Shown here piece by piece: positions 56,070 to 64,000 of a stretch of DNA of 64,000 bases (positions are counted from its first letter, which is position 1; every line of letters begins with the position of its first letter). The stretch is taken from contig JACJZG010000013.1 in NCBI GenBank assembly GCA_020635715.1, positions 1 to 64,000 on the forward strand, given 5' to 3'. The position numbers were made by a program, and so were the translations under genes. This DNA is from Flavobacteriales bacterium (lineage in GTDB: Bacteria; Bacteroidota; Bacteroidia; Flavobacteriales_F; PHOS-HE28). Below the pieces are notes generated by a model. That model was not told where the DNA came from. It did not search any database and saw only the letters and a list, made by a program, of their open reading frames with translations.

Positions 56070-57410
56070 ATGTTCGAGAATTTGAATGATAAGCTCGAAA
56101 GAGCATTCAAGGTCCTGAAGGGCCAGGGCCAGATCACGGAGATCAACGTGGCGGAGACCACCAAGGAGATCCGCAAGGCGCTGCTGGATGCCGACGTGAA
56201 CTACAAGACCGCCAAGGATTTCACCGACCGGGTGAAGGCCAAGGCGCTGGGGCAGAACGTGCTCACGAGCATCAGCCCGGGGCAGCTGCTCACCAAGATC
56301 ACGCACGACGAGCTGGCCGAGCTGATGGGCGGGCAGAGCCAGGGCATGAACATGAGCGGCAACCCCACGGTGGTGCTGATGAGCGGCTTGCAGGGGAGCG
56401 GTAAGACCACCTTCAGCGGCAAGCTGGCCAACTACATCCGCAAGAAGGGCAAGCGCCCGCTGCTGGTGGCCTGCGACGTGTACCGCCCGGCGGCCATCGA
56501 CCAGTTGGAGACGCTGGGCAAGCAGCTGGACATCCCGGTGTTCAGCGAGCGCGAGAACAAGAACCCGGTGAGCATCGCGCAGAACGCGATCGCGCACGCG
56601 AAGCAGCACGGGTTCACGGCCGTGATCGTGGATACCGCGGGTCGCCTCGCCATCGATGAGCAGATGATGGACGAGATCGCCCGAGTGAAGAAGGCGATCA
56701 GCCCACAGGAGACGCTCTTCGTTGTGGACGCCATGACCGGTCAGGATGCGGTGAACACCGCCAAGGCCTTCAACGATCGCCTGAACATCGACGGCGTGGT
56801 GCTGACGAAGCTGGACGGCGATGCGCGCGGCGGCGCGGCGCTCTCGATCCGCAGCGTGGTGGACAAGCCGATCAAGTTCATCGGCACCGGCGAGAAGATG
56901 GAGGCGCTGGACGAGTTCCACCCGGACCGCATGGCGGGGCGCATCCTGGGCATGGGCGACGTGGTCTCGCTGGTGGAGCGCGCGCAGGAGCAGTTCGACG
57001 AGAAGGCGGCACGCGAGCTGAACAAGAAGATCGCGAAGGACCAGTTCGGCTTCCACGATTTCCTGGAGCAGATCGGGCAGATCAAGAAGATGGGGAACAT
57101 GAAGGACCTCATGGGCATGATCCCCGGCGTGGGCAAGGCGATCAAGAACATCGACATCCCCGATGATGCATTCAAGGGGATTGAGGCGATCATTCAGAGC
57201 ATGACCCCGGAAGAGCGCAAGAACCCATCGGTCATCAATGGCTCACGCCGCGCGCGCCTGGCGAAGGGTAGCGGCCGCGGCATCGAGGAGGTGAACAAGC
57301 TGATGAAGCAGTTCGAGGAGATGCGGAAGATGATGCGGATGATGGGCGACAAGAGCAAATTGCAGAACATGATGCGGCAGATGCAGCAGATGCAGGGCAT
57401 GCGCCGGTGA
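56070..57410 (+). CDS. ffh: Signal recognition particle protein Ffh
   Basis: 446 residues, usual length. N domain (MFENLNDKLERAFKVLKGQG), G domain with G1 GLQGSGKTT (~110), G3 DTAGRL (~188) and G4 TKLDGDARGG (~247), and Met-rich M domain (~300-446; GSRRARLAKGSGRGIEEVNKLMKQFEEMRKMM, ending in MMRQMQQMQGM). Ffh with 4.5S RNA delivers nascent membrane proteins to FtsY. The first 13 codons are strikingly A/T-rich at third positions compared with the rest of the gene. Confidence 0.97.
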   Translation: MFENLNDKLERAFKVLKGQGQITEINVAETTKEIRKALLDADVNYKTAKDFTDRVKAKALGQNVLTSISPGQLLTKITHDELAELMGGQSQGMNMSGNPTVVLMSGLQGSGKTTFSGKLANYIRKKGKRPLLVACDVYRPAAIDQLETLGKQLDIPVFSERENKNPVSIAQNAIAHAKQHGFTAVIVDTAGRLAIDEQMMDEIARVKKAISPQETLFVVDAMTGQDAVNTAKAFNDRLNIDGVVLTKLDGDARGGAALSIRSVVDKPIKFIGTGEKMEALDEFHPDRMAGRILGMGDVVSLVERAQEQFDEKAARELNKKIAKDQFGFHDFLEQIGQIKKMGNMKDLMGMIPGVGKAIKNIDIPDDAFKGIEAIIQSMTPEERKNPSVINGSRRARLAKGSGRGIEEVNKLMKQFEEMRKMMRMMGDKSKLQNMMRQMQQMQGMRR

Positions 57411-57458
57411 GCATTTGAATAGGTGATTTGGCAGTCGTAGGCCGTAGGGAAGCTTGAG

Positions 57459-58142
57459 ATGAGCACGACCATTGATGTCATCCCTGTAGCGACGCTGGAC
57501 ATCACCTTCGGGGAAGTGCTGGTAAAAGCAACCCAGCGAATTCAGGATCGGCTGGCGACGCTCGGTATCCATGAGCCAATCAGGCTTCATGTGAACATCC
57601 ACAAGAATGATGAAAGTGTCGTGCGTGAAGTCGCCAGTGGGGACCAGTTCCTATGGAGCGATGACGAGTATGCTTGGTTTTCGGTCAACGGCAAGGCAGG
57701 TGGTACTGATGCCTACATGGAGTCATTGGAGCGGGGCGATATAGAAGCTGATGAGCCTTGGTGGTATCTGAAGTACATCATCGAGAACAATAGAAGCGTT
57801 CCCGATCTTGAGCAAAAGTTTGAGCGAGCCAAGCGAATCAACAAGCGCATGTATTTCAGACGCTCGGCTGGGCAATCAGGGCTCATTGCTCTATGCTATG
57901 GGCTGATTGCGGGAAGCGTTGCCGAACTCACGGACGGAATTCTATGGAGCGACGACGGTGCGTGGAGCATGAAGAACTATCCGGCAGAGTACAAGAGTTT
58001 TTTTGAATGGTATTTCGTGCCAGACCGTGCGCTAAGGGACGAAGACAGGGAATGGGCGGAGAGGTGTTTGCAGGGCATTGGAGAAGACCTACTGGAGCCG
58101 ATACCGGTTCAGGCACTCAAGCCTTGGTGGAGGTTTTGGTAG
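57459..58142 (+). CDS. Low-GC hypothetical protein
   Basis: 227 residues, clearly less GC-rich than its neighbours. Notable: two near-identical motifs, QFLWSDDEYAW and GILWSDDGAWSM, one near each end; MYFRRSAGQSGLIALCYGLIAG contains a hydrophobic helix; C-terminal KPWWRFW. No family recognised. Codon use and composition suggest recent acquisition, and it sits beside the DUF6364/PIN pair, a common place for mobile cargo. Confidence 0.65.
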   Translation: MSTTIDVIPVATLDITFGEVLVKATQRIQDRLATLGIHEPIRLHVNIHKNDESVVREVASGDQFLWSDDEYAWFSVNGKAGGTDAYMESLERGDIEADEPWWYLKYIIENNRSVPDLEQKFERAKRINKRMYFRRSAGQSGLIALCYGLIAGSVAELTDGILWSDDGAWSMKNYPAEYKSFFEWYFVPDRALRDEDREWAERCLQGIGEDLLEPIPVQALKPWWRFW

Positions 58143-58172
58143 GCAGGTTGCTGTTTATACGTATTGGTTGAG

Positions 58173-58180
58173 TAGCTTTG
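58173..58180 (+). promoter_or_regulatory. -7 promoter box of the DUF6364 gene
   Basis: TAGCTTTG is a perfect TAnnTTTG, 18 nt between its end and the ATG at 58199. A TTG at 58148-58150 lies 22 nt upstream of it. Confidence 0.6.
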
Positions 58181-58198
58181 CCGTACAAACAGATCGCC

Positions 58199-58459
58199 AT
58201 GGACACCAAGCTCACCCTCAGTTTCGATGCGGGCGTGGCCGAGCGGGCCAAGGCCTTCGCCGAGGCGAACAACATCAGCCTGTCGCGGCTCATCGAGTTC
58301 ATGCTGAGCAAGGTGACCGACACCCGCTACCGCAGCCTGGATGAGCTCCCCGTGAGCGATTGGATCCAGCAGGTGGCCGAAGGCGAGGTGACCTACGTGC
58401 GCAAGAACGCCGCCGAGCGGAACGTGAAGAAGGATTACCTGCAGAGCAGAAAGCGTTGA
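58199..58459 (+). CDS. DUF6364-like antitoxin (ribbon-helix-helix)
   Basis: 86 residues. MDTKLTLSFDAGVAERAKAFAEANNISLSRLIEFMLSKV is a typical beta-strand plus two helices of the DUF6364/RHH antitoxins; the rest (PVSDWIQQVAEGEVTYVRKNAAERNVKKDYL) would bind the toxin. Followed, after a large inverted repeat, by a PIN-domain gene, the usual partner of this antitoxin family. The pair should be autoregulated from the promoter at 58173. Confidence 0.82.
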   Translation: MDTKLTLSFDAGVAERAKAFAEANNISLSRLIEFMLSKVTDTRYRSLDELPVSDWIQQVAEGEVTYVRKNAAERNVKKDYLQSRKR

Positions 58460-58473
58460 GTAGGATGTTGTCG

Positions 58474-58534
58474 GTTGTCGGCTGTCAGTTGTCAGGCGCG
58501 CTGGTCGGCAGCCTGACAACTGACAGCCAACAAC
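58474..58534 (+). repeat. 24-bp near-perfect inverted repeat between antitoxin and toxin genes
   Basis: Arms 58474-58497 and 58511-58534 pair over 24 bp with one mismatch; the innermost 18 bp are perfect (ggctgtcagttgtcaggc and its complement). The 13-nt loop is gcgctggtcggca. The arm contains gtcagttgtcag, a repeated-word pattern seen in dispersed repeats of Bacteroidota. No T-tract follows, so it is not a standard terminator. Confidence 0.85.
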
Positions 58535-58616
58535 GTGCGCCGGGCCTGCGGGTGCTTATGGCGCAAAGAGCATCAAGCTCCTGGCTTCCTGCCAGATCGC
58601 TCTGAGAAACCGACCG

Positions 58617-59048
58617 ATGCCCCCCAAGCGCCTCTTCCTCGACGCCAACGTCCTCGTCACGGTGCTGTGCAACGAGTACCCACGCTTCAGCGCTTGCGCC
58701 CGCGTGCTGAGTCTCGCCGATGACAAGTGCTTCGAGGTGTACACCTCACCGCTATGCCTGGCGATCGGGGCCTATTTCGCCGAGAAGAAGAACGGGAAGA
58801 AGCTGGCGCGGAAGAAGATCGCGTTGCTGGCTGAGAAGCTCAACGTCACGACGATGGGACCGAAGGCGGTGGAGCGCACGTTCGCGGATGCCCGGATCAC
58901 GGACATAGAGGATGGTTTCCAGTATTTCTCGGCGGTGGATGCGGGATGCACCTGCATCGTGACCTACGACCTTCAGGACTTCCATTTTGCGCGGATAGAG
59001 GTGCTTGAACCGATGGAATTCCTTCTTTCTCATGTTGCTGCGAAATGA
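58617..59048 (+). CDS. PIN-domain toxin (VapC-like)
   Basis: 143 residues. PIN motifs: KRLFLDANVLVTVL (first Asp), SPLCLAIGAYF (where VapC usually has an acidic residue, here replaced), DARITDIEDGFQYFSAV (Asp/Glu pair), and CIVTYDLQDFHFA (last Asp). PIN toxins cut RNA. The start at 58617 begins MPPKRLF. Expressed with the DUF6364-like antitoxin 157 bp upstream. Confidence 0.85.
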   Translation: MPPKRLFLDANVLVTVLCNEYPRFSACARVLSLADDKCFEVYTSPLCLAIGAYFAEKKNGKKLARKKIALLAEKLNVTTMGPKAVERTFADARITDIEDGFQYFSAVDAGCTCIVTYDLQDFHFARIEVLEPMEFLLSHVAAK

Positions 59049-59098
59049 TGACAACGATTTTCCCGGTCTTTACCTTGCCGCCCCGACCAACCCGTCAC

Positions 59099-60334
59099 AT
59101 GAAGAAGACGCTCGTAGCCCTGTTATCATTCTCCACTGCGCTGAACGCCTTTGCGGTGGACCGCATCGTGGAGGAGTTCGGTATCGCACCGACCTACCCG
59201 AACATCACATCAGCCGTGGCCGCCGCCTCCGATGGCGACCGCATCATCATCAAGAATCGCGCTGGTGACATCCCGTGGATCGAGAACATCACGGTGGACC
59301 ACAGCCTGGAGTTCCTGAGCTACGCGAACGATGGCTTCTTCATTGTTCAAGGCACCTACACCATCGCCTGCGCGGCGGGTCGTGAGGTGCTCATCAACGG
59401 CATGCGGAACACATCGGGGGGCATCACCTTCAGTGGTACGGCCGCCACCCGATCAATGACCGTGCGCGTGATCGACGGTTTCTTCGTGAACGGGAGCATC
59501 TCCCTTGCGACCAATGCCATCCAAGCCCATGTGATCGGGAACACGCTGCAGAACGGAACGGTTTCGATCAACTTTGGGAATGTCGTCGGTAACGATATCG
59601 ACGGCAGCAACATCAGCGATGAAGGCATCAGCATCATCACCACGGGTGCCGGCGCGTCCATCGACACGGCTGCTGTGATCGGCAACAAGATCAAGAGCAG
59701 CGTGGGTTACGAGGGGGTCTATGTCAGCTCGCTCGGGCAGGTCGTACATATCCGCAACAACTACATCCAACATGGGTGGATGGGCATCGAGGTGTGGGAA
59801 GGGCCACCGAACGGAGTGGCCAACTACCTCTGGAACAACACGATCACGGCCTACACCGGCAACTTCACGACATACGGGGTAAGCCTTGCCAATACGAACA
59901 CCGGCTCGATCTGGGAGGTGATGAACAACGTGGTCACCCGCACCTGGTCCGGAACGAACCGGGGCATCAACAACGACAGTGGCAACCAGGGCCAGATCAA
60001 CGTGTACTTCAACCACGTGTCGTCCAATACCTCCATTCCGGTGAGCAACGGCTTCACCTTCACCGGCAACAACACCACGGACCAGCTGATCGTCCTTGAC
60101 GCCGATGGTTCGCTCCAGGCAGGCGCCTCTGCCATTGACGGCGGCAACCCGGCCGCTCCGTACTACGACCTGGACCTGAGCACCGGTGACGCCGGAGCTT
60201 ACGGAGGCAGCTATACGCTGGACAACTTCTTCCCCTTGCACACCGGAGCCGCACGGGTGTACATGACCGGTCATCCGTTCAACCTGCGGTCCGGCAACAC
60301 GCTCCGGTTGCGCGCCAACGCATGGGACCGCTGA
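59099..60334 (+). CDS. Secreted right-handed parallel beta-helix protein
   Basis: 411 residues. The start at 59099 (MKKTLVALLSFSTALNAFA) gives a signal peptide. TYPNITSAVAAASDGDRIIIKN is the standard N-terminal coil of pectate-lyase-like helices, followed by about ten rungs (VRVIDGFFVNGSISLATNAIQAHVIGNTLQNGTVSINFGNVVGND ... VGYEGVYVSSLGQVVHIRNNYIQHGWMGIEVW). No catalytic site is recognised. C-terminal T9SS domain absent; the stop overlaps the next start (TGATG), and the next protein carries the sorting domain. Confidence 0.82.
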   Translation: MKKTLVALLSFSTALNAFAVDRIVEEFGIAPTYPNITSAVAAASDGDRIIIKNRAGDIPWIENITVDHSLEFLSYANDGFFIVQGTYTIACAAGREVLINGMRNTSGGITFSGTAATRSMTVRVIDGFFVNGSISLATNAIQAHVIGNTLQNGTVSINFGNVVGNDIDGSNISDEGISIITTGAGASIDTAAVIGNKIKSSVGYEGVYVSSLGQVVHIRNNYIQHGWMGIEVWEGPPNGVANYLWNNTITAYTGNFTTYGVSLANTNTGSIWEVMNNVVTRTWSGTNRGINNDSGNQGQINVYFNHVSSNTSIPVSNGFTFTGNNTTDQLIVLDADGSLQAGASAIDGGNPAAPYYDLDLSTGDAGAYGGSYTLDNFFPLHTGAARVYMTGHPFNLRSGNTLRLRANAWDR

Positions 60335-61407
60335 TGGCAGCGCGCATGCAACGTGACCGGACCTGGGGCGCAGTGCTGGCGATGTCCTTCGCGTGGACCG
60401 CCGTAGGGCAGGGGCTCGCCGGAGCGGAGTACTATTGGGACAACGACCCGGGCGCAGGCAATGGTCTGGCGATCTTGGCTGCCGATGGTGCCTGGGATGA
60501 AGTGATCGAGGTGCTCTTGTTGGAGTCCTCCGCGTTACCCGGTGAAGGCACCCACACCTTGGGGCTGCGGGCCAGGAACGCGCAGGGGAGTTGGGGGCCG
60601 ACCTTCACGACCGTCGTGGTGATCGATCCGGCTATTGGCACGGTACCTGCGATCAACATCACCCTGGCCGAGTACTTCTGGGACAACGACCCAGGAGCGG
60701 GGAACGGTGTGCCGCTGATCGCGATGGATGGGAACTACAACGCGGCGCTCGAGACCATCATGCTGGAGACCGATGAGCTTCCCGCCATTGGTGCGCATAC
60801 CTTGTCGGTAAGATCACGGGACGCGAACGCCAACTGGGGGGTACCGTTCTCCGTGATCGTGGATGTGCTGCCGGGAGCGGTGAGCTTCCCGGATGTGGAG
60901 GTGACGGCTGCCGAGTGCTTTGTGAACACCGACCCTGGTGAGGGTTCGGGAACGCCATTGCTGGCCCTTGATGGTGACTTTGGTTCCGCCTTCGAAGCGC
61001 TGCGGGGCGGGTCCATTCCGGTGCCCGTGATCGCAGGTACCAACGTGCTATGGACGCGGGCAAGGGATACGAACGGCGCCTGGGGCCCGGCCTTTGGGAT
61101 CGTCGCCAACATCGACACCACCATCACCGGCACCGTGGGTATACCGGACATCGCGCAGGAGCGGGCCCTGGTGCTCGCCCCCAATCCGATCGAAGCGGGA
61201 AGAGGGTTCCTCATCCGGAGCACTCGTTCGCTCGGCCCAACGCGCGTCCGGATAACGGATGCGGAAGGTCGGATCGTGGCTGAACACCGGTTCAACGGGC
61301 AGGTTGAATGGTATGTCCCGTTGTCCGATGTGGCGGCAGGGACCTACCACGTAGGGATCCTGCCCGAGGAGGGAGGAATGATCTGGCGCCGGTTGGTGGT
61401 CCAGTAG
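60334..61407 (+). CDS. T9SS-sorted protein with three WDNDPG-type repeats
   Basis: 357 residues, from the ATG that overlaps the previous stop (an in-frame ATG 12 nt earlier is the alternative). Signal-like AVLAMSFAWTAVGQG. Three ~85-residue repeats each open with AEYYWDNDPGAGNG, AEYFWDNDPGAGNG or AECFVNTDPGEGSG and end in a strand such as GTHTLGLRARNAQGSWGP. C-terminal T9SS sorting domain (VLAPNPIEAGRGFLIRSTRSL ... AGTYHVGILPEEGG). Translationally coupled to the beta-helix gene; probably one surface assembly. Confidence 0.8.
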   Translation: MAARMQRDRTWGAVLAMSFAWTAVGQGLAGAEYYWDNDPGAGNGLAILAADGAWDEVIEVLLLESSALPGEGTHTLGLRARNAQGSWGPTFTTVVVIDPAIGTVPAINITLAEYFWDNDPGAGNGVPLIAMDGNYNAALETIMLETDELPAIGAHTLSVRSRDANANWGVPFSVIVDVLPGAVSFPDVEVTAAECFVNTDPGEGSGTPLLALDGDFGSAFEALRGGSIPVPVIAGTNVLWTRARDTNGAWGPAFGIVANIDTTITGTVGIPDIAQERALVLAPNPIEAGRGFLIRSTRSLGPTRVRITDAEGRIVAEHRFNGQVEWYVPLSDVAAGTYHVGILPEEGGMIWRRLVVQ

Positions 61408-61620
61408 CCCGTTGTGGCGACCTGTGCCCCACACGCTTGGGGACGAGGTGCCAGGTTGTACGGAGAACCTGGTGGTGGCCGCGGCGCCATGCCCTGACAA
61501 GGTCCTGGGTGTGGGGCGCTCCATACGCTTGGGCCTGGATCGGCTGCGGACGGCTTGTTCGCCGGTGCTGGAACTCGGCCGGTCGTTACGGCGTACAACG
61601 TCGCGCGTATCCTCTCCATC

Positions 61621-63462
61621 ATGCGCCGCTTCCTGCTCTCCACCCCTTTCCTTGTTCCATTGTCCAGCATGGCCCAGACCGGCCCCGCCGGGGTGGGCAA
61701 CAGCAGCAGCAATGTGCTGTGGTTGGACGCGAACACAGGGGTTACCCACCTGCTGGGGTCTGTGACCACCTGGGCCGACCGTTCCGGCAATGGCAACAAT
61801 GCCTACCTGCCGGTGAGCATCCCATTGGGAACCCCGAACCTGCTCACCGGAAGCGTGAACGGGAACCGGTCCCTGGACTTCGACGGGGTGGACGACCAGT
61901 TGTGGGTGCCGCATCACGCTTCGCTTAACCTCACGCAATGGCACTTCTTCCTGGTGGCCAAAGTGGATGTGCAGAAGGACTACAACGCCTGGTTGGTGAA
62001 AGGGAACGACAGCGACGAGAACTATGAGATGTTGAGTTATTCGGACGGCAACATCCACACCCCGGTGAAATGGACCGATGGCAGCCGAACAGCACCCAGT
62101 TCAGCAGGTGGTCAGGTATCCACCTCCAGCTACAACGTATTCGAGTACAGCTACACCGCTTCTGTCGGCCGCGACGTTTACAAGAACGGTGGCAACATCC
62201 TCACCGACAACGACAACAAGACACCGCGCACCAACTCACTGCCCCTCTACATCGGTAACGAGCGCTCGACATCGGGTCGCGAGGTCAACGGACAGATCGC
62301 AGAAGTGATCATGTACAACGCGCCGCTGAACAGCGCACAGCGGATCATCGTGAACAACTACCTGGCCGCGAAGTATGGCCGCAGCTTGACCGCCAGCGAC
62401 CTCTATACCCAGGATGATCCGGGGAATGGGGACTACGACCATGATGTGGGCGGCATCGGGCGGATCGACGCTTCGAACATGCAGTCCACTTCTCAGGGTT
62501 CCGGGGTCGTGCAGATGAGCAAGGCGGGCTATTCGGGATTGGGCAACAACGAATTCCTCTTCTGGGGACACGACAACGCACCGTTCAGCGCACTGGGCTC
62601 CACCGACTTCCCCATCGGGCTGCAAGGCCGCCTGCATCGCGTGTGGCGGGTGAGTGAAGTGAACACCTCGGGCAGCGCCACGAACGTCGGGAATGTGGAC
62701 ATCACCTTCGATCTTGGCGGCCTGGGCTCCGTTACCGCCTCCCATCTCCGCCTCCTAGTGGATACGGATGGCGACGGCACCTTCGCTGATGAGACACCCA
62801 TCAGTGGGGCCACCCTGGTCAGCGGCACCACCTACCGCTTCGCTAATGTGAGCGCTTTGGTGAACGGGTACCGCTTCACCGTGGGCACCACCAACATCAC
62901 GGCGACACCCTTGCCTGTGGAACTGGTCCGCTTCGTGGCAGAGAGCACCGCTCCGGGAACGGTGGAGTTGCAATGGACCACGGCCAGCGAGCGCGACAAT
63001 GATCATTTCACCGTGCAACGCTCCACGAACACAACCGACTGGACGGACATCGCCCGTGTGCAGGCCGTTGGGAACAGCACCACCCCTCATGCATACCTAG
63101 AGGTGGACGCCGCTGCGCCGATGGGCTGGTGCTATTACAGGTTGGTCCAGACCGACACGGATGGTTCAACGAGCTACTCACAACCCGTGGCCGTCAACGT
63201 GGATGCAACACCTGCGAGCCTGCTGGTCTTTCCGAACCCGAGCACCGGCCCCATCTCCGTGCGGTCGGGTGACGGTGGGACCGGTCCCTGGTCCGTATCG
63301 CTGTTCGATGCCACGGGACGCCAGGTATTGGACCGACGGACCGTGGAGCGTTCGAACGGCCTGATGACGCTCGATGCAAGTGGAACCCCGCCCGGTCGTT
63401 ACATGGTATGCGTGGAAGGCGAGGAGGGGACCCGGTGTGGTCCGTTCATCCTGGTCGAGTAA
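61621..63462 (+). CDS. T9SS-sorted LamG-like surface protein with DUF8202-type domain
   Basis: 613 residues from the ATG at 61621 (MRRFLLSTPFLVPLSSMAQ). A LamG-like concanavalin fold (~25-230; NVLWLDANTGVTHLLGSVTTWADRSGNGNNAYLP, RSLDFDGVDDQLWVPHHASLNLTQWHFF, VIMYNAPLNSAQRIIVNNYLAAKYG) is followed by a DUF8202-type domain (~255-440; GGIGRIDASNMQSTSQGSGVV, EFLFWGHDNAPF, GRLHRVWRVSE), and a C-terminal Ig-like plus T9SS domain (PLPVELVRFVAE ... LLVFPNPSTGPISVRSG). The 61408-61620 gap holds nothing recognisable. Confidence 0.85.
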   Translation: MRRFLLSTPFLVPLSSMAQTGPAGVGNSSSNVLWLDANTGVTHLLGSVTTWADRSGNGNNAYLPVSIPLGTPNLLTGSVNGNRSLDFDGVDDQLWVPHHASLNLTQWHFFLVAKVDVQKDYNAWLVKGNDSDENYEMLSYSDGNIHTPVKWTDGSRTAPSSAGGQVSTSSYNVFEYSYTASVGRDVYKNGGNILTDNDNKTPRTNSLPLYIGNERSTSGREVNGQIAEVIMYNAPLNSAQRIIVNNYLAAKYGRSLTASDLYTQDDPGNGDYDHDVGGIGRIDASNMQSTSQGSGVVQMSKAGYSGLGNNEFLFWGHDNAPFSALGSTDFPIGLQGRLHRVWRVSEVNTSGSATNVGNVDITFDLGGLGSVTASHLRLLVDTDGDGTFADETPISGATLVSGTTYRFANVSALVNGYRFTVGTTNITATPLPVELVRFVAESTAPGTVELQWTTASERDNDHFTVQRSTNTTDWTDIARVQAVGNSTTPHAYLEVDAAAPMGWCYYRLVQTDTDGSTSYSQPVAVNVDATPASLLVFPNPSTGPISVRSGDGGTGPWSVSLFDATGRQVLDRRTVERSNGLMTLDASGTPPGRYMVCVEGEEGTRCGPFILVE

Positions 63463-63510
63463 GGGGTAGGAACGCGGGACGATCCACCCGCAACCCGTAT
63501 CCTTGTGGCG

Positions 63511-64000
63511 ATGGCCACGCCCTTGATCCTGGACGGCAAACGTTGCGGTGACGCCTTGAAGGCGGAGATCGCGCAGGGAGCGAGGAAGGTGGGCGATCGT
63601 CGCGGCAGGCCGCCACATCTCGCCGCAGTACTCGTAGGCGATGATGGTGCTAGCCGGACCTATGTGGAGGCCAAGGTGAAGGCGTGTGCCAAGGTCGGCT
63701 TCCGCAGCAGCCTCATTGAGTTGCCTGCATCGATCACAGAGGACGACCTGCTGGACAAAGTGCGTGCGCTGAACGCCGATGCGGACCTTGATGGCTTCAT
63801 CGTCCAACTCCCGTTGCCAACGCATATCGATGCGGACCGCGTGATCAATACGATCGATCCGCGGAAGGATGTGGATGGCTTTCACCCGGTGAACGTGGGC
63901 AACATGGTCCTGGGGCTTCCAGGGTTCCTGCCGGCCACACCCAGTGGCATCTGTGAATTGTTGAAGTACTACCAGGTGGGCACGGAAGGTCGCCATTGTG
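63511..64000 (+). CDS. folD: FolD, N-terminal part (window ends inside the gene)
   Basis: Open from the ATG at 63511 to the window end; 163 codons of ~290. MATPLILDGKRCGDALKAEI, VLVGDDGASRTYVEAKVKACAKVGF, DGFIVQLPLPTHID, RKDVDGFHPVNVGN and ATPSGICELL are all family signatures. FolD is the bifunctional methylene-THF dehydrogenase/cyclohydrolase. The catalytic Lys lies in YVEAKVKAC and the QLPLP motif is intact. TATCCTTG ends 4 nt before the ATG. Confidence 0.95.
   Translation, partial: MATPLILDGKRCGDALKAEIAQGARKVGDRRGRPPHLAAVLVGDDGASRTYVEAKVKACAKVGFRSSLIELPASITEDDLLDKVRALNADADLDGFIVQLPLPTHIDADRVINTIDPRKDVDGFHPVNVGNMVLGLPGFLPATPSGICELLKYYQVGTEGRHC

Overview
The window is GC-rich (roughly 60% by eye), densely coded and most likely chromosomal DNA of a member of the Bacteroidota, probably a high-GC Flavobacteriales- or Chitinophagales-like lineage. 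Evidence: several secreted proteins end in type IX secretion (T9SS, Por/type A) sorting domains; TlpA-like and carboxypeptidase-regulatory-like secreted proteins are present; start codons lack Shine-Dalgarno runs; and copies of the Bacteroidota -7 promoter element TAnnTTTG precede many genes. The organism assignment is an inference.

Layout. 1-265: tail of a phenylacetyl-CoA epoxidase reductase (PaaE). 366-8311: a minus-strand signalling block (Rv1355c-type E1-like/nitroreductase fusion, GNAT acyltransferase, 7TM-DISM histidine kinase, REC-PAS-kinase, small secreted protein) with a divergent receiver protein. 8375-15000: M1 metallopeptidase, EF-G-like GTPase, outer-membrane barrel, tRNA-Thr(CGT), FAD oxidoreductase. 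15095-24218: a giant secreted protein with 12 helical repeats, a TlpA-like thioredoxin, peptide release factor 3 and a T9SS-sorted sorbosone dehydrogenase-like protein. 24522-28802: a large T9SS-sorted lamin-tail protein. 29381-36000: PIN-PhoH ATPase, DUF1987 protein, a three-gene TPR/secreted operon, a paralogue of the repeat protein's N- and C-termini, an orphan Vsr endonuclease and a PD40 beta-propeller lipoprotein. 36180-43923: a 1233-residue sugar-dehydrogenase/PKD/PA14 protein, a beta-propeller-like secreted protein, PAP2 phosphatase, an outer-membrane protein and a third sorbosone dehydrogenase-like protein. 43938-47612: AT-hook-like protein, then selD, mnmH, osmC and uspA, a tRNA 2-selenouridine plus stress group.

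47655-55009 is the most unusual accessory region. An ArsR-type repressor with a promoter/operator-like element heads a co-directional array of eight SRPBCC/AHSA1-type proteins interleaved with DUF1801, GyrI-like, YdeI, VOC and DoxX genes. Five reading frames in it are broken by small indels, while the rest of the window has essentially none. 55052-64000: yaaA; ffh preceded by a 19-codon open frame that repeats the first ten residues of Ffh with different synonymous codons; a low-GC orphan; a DUF6364/PIN toxin-antitoxin-like pair separated by a 24-bp inverted repeat; three secreted proteins (parallel beta-helix, WDNDPG repeat, LamG-like/T9SS); and the 5' part of folD.

The best candidates for undescribed biology are the Ffh-mimicking leader at 56003-56062, the E1-nitroreductase/acyltransferase/7TM-sensor operon at 940-7685, and the ArsR-SRPBCC array.
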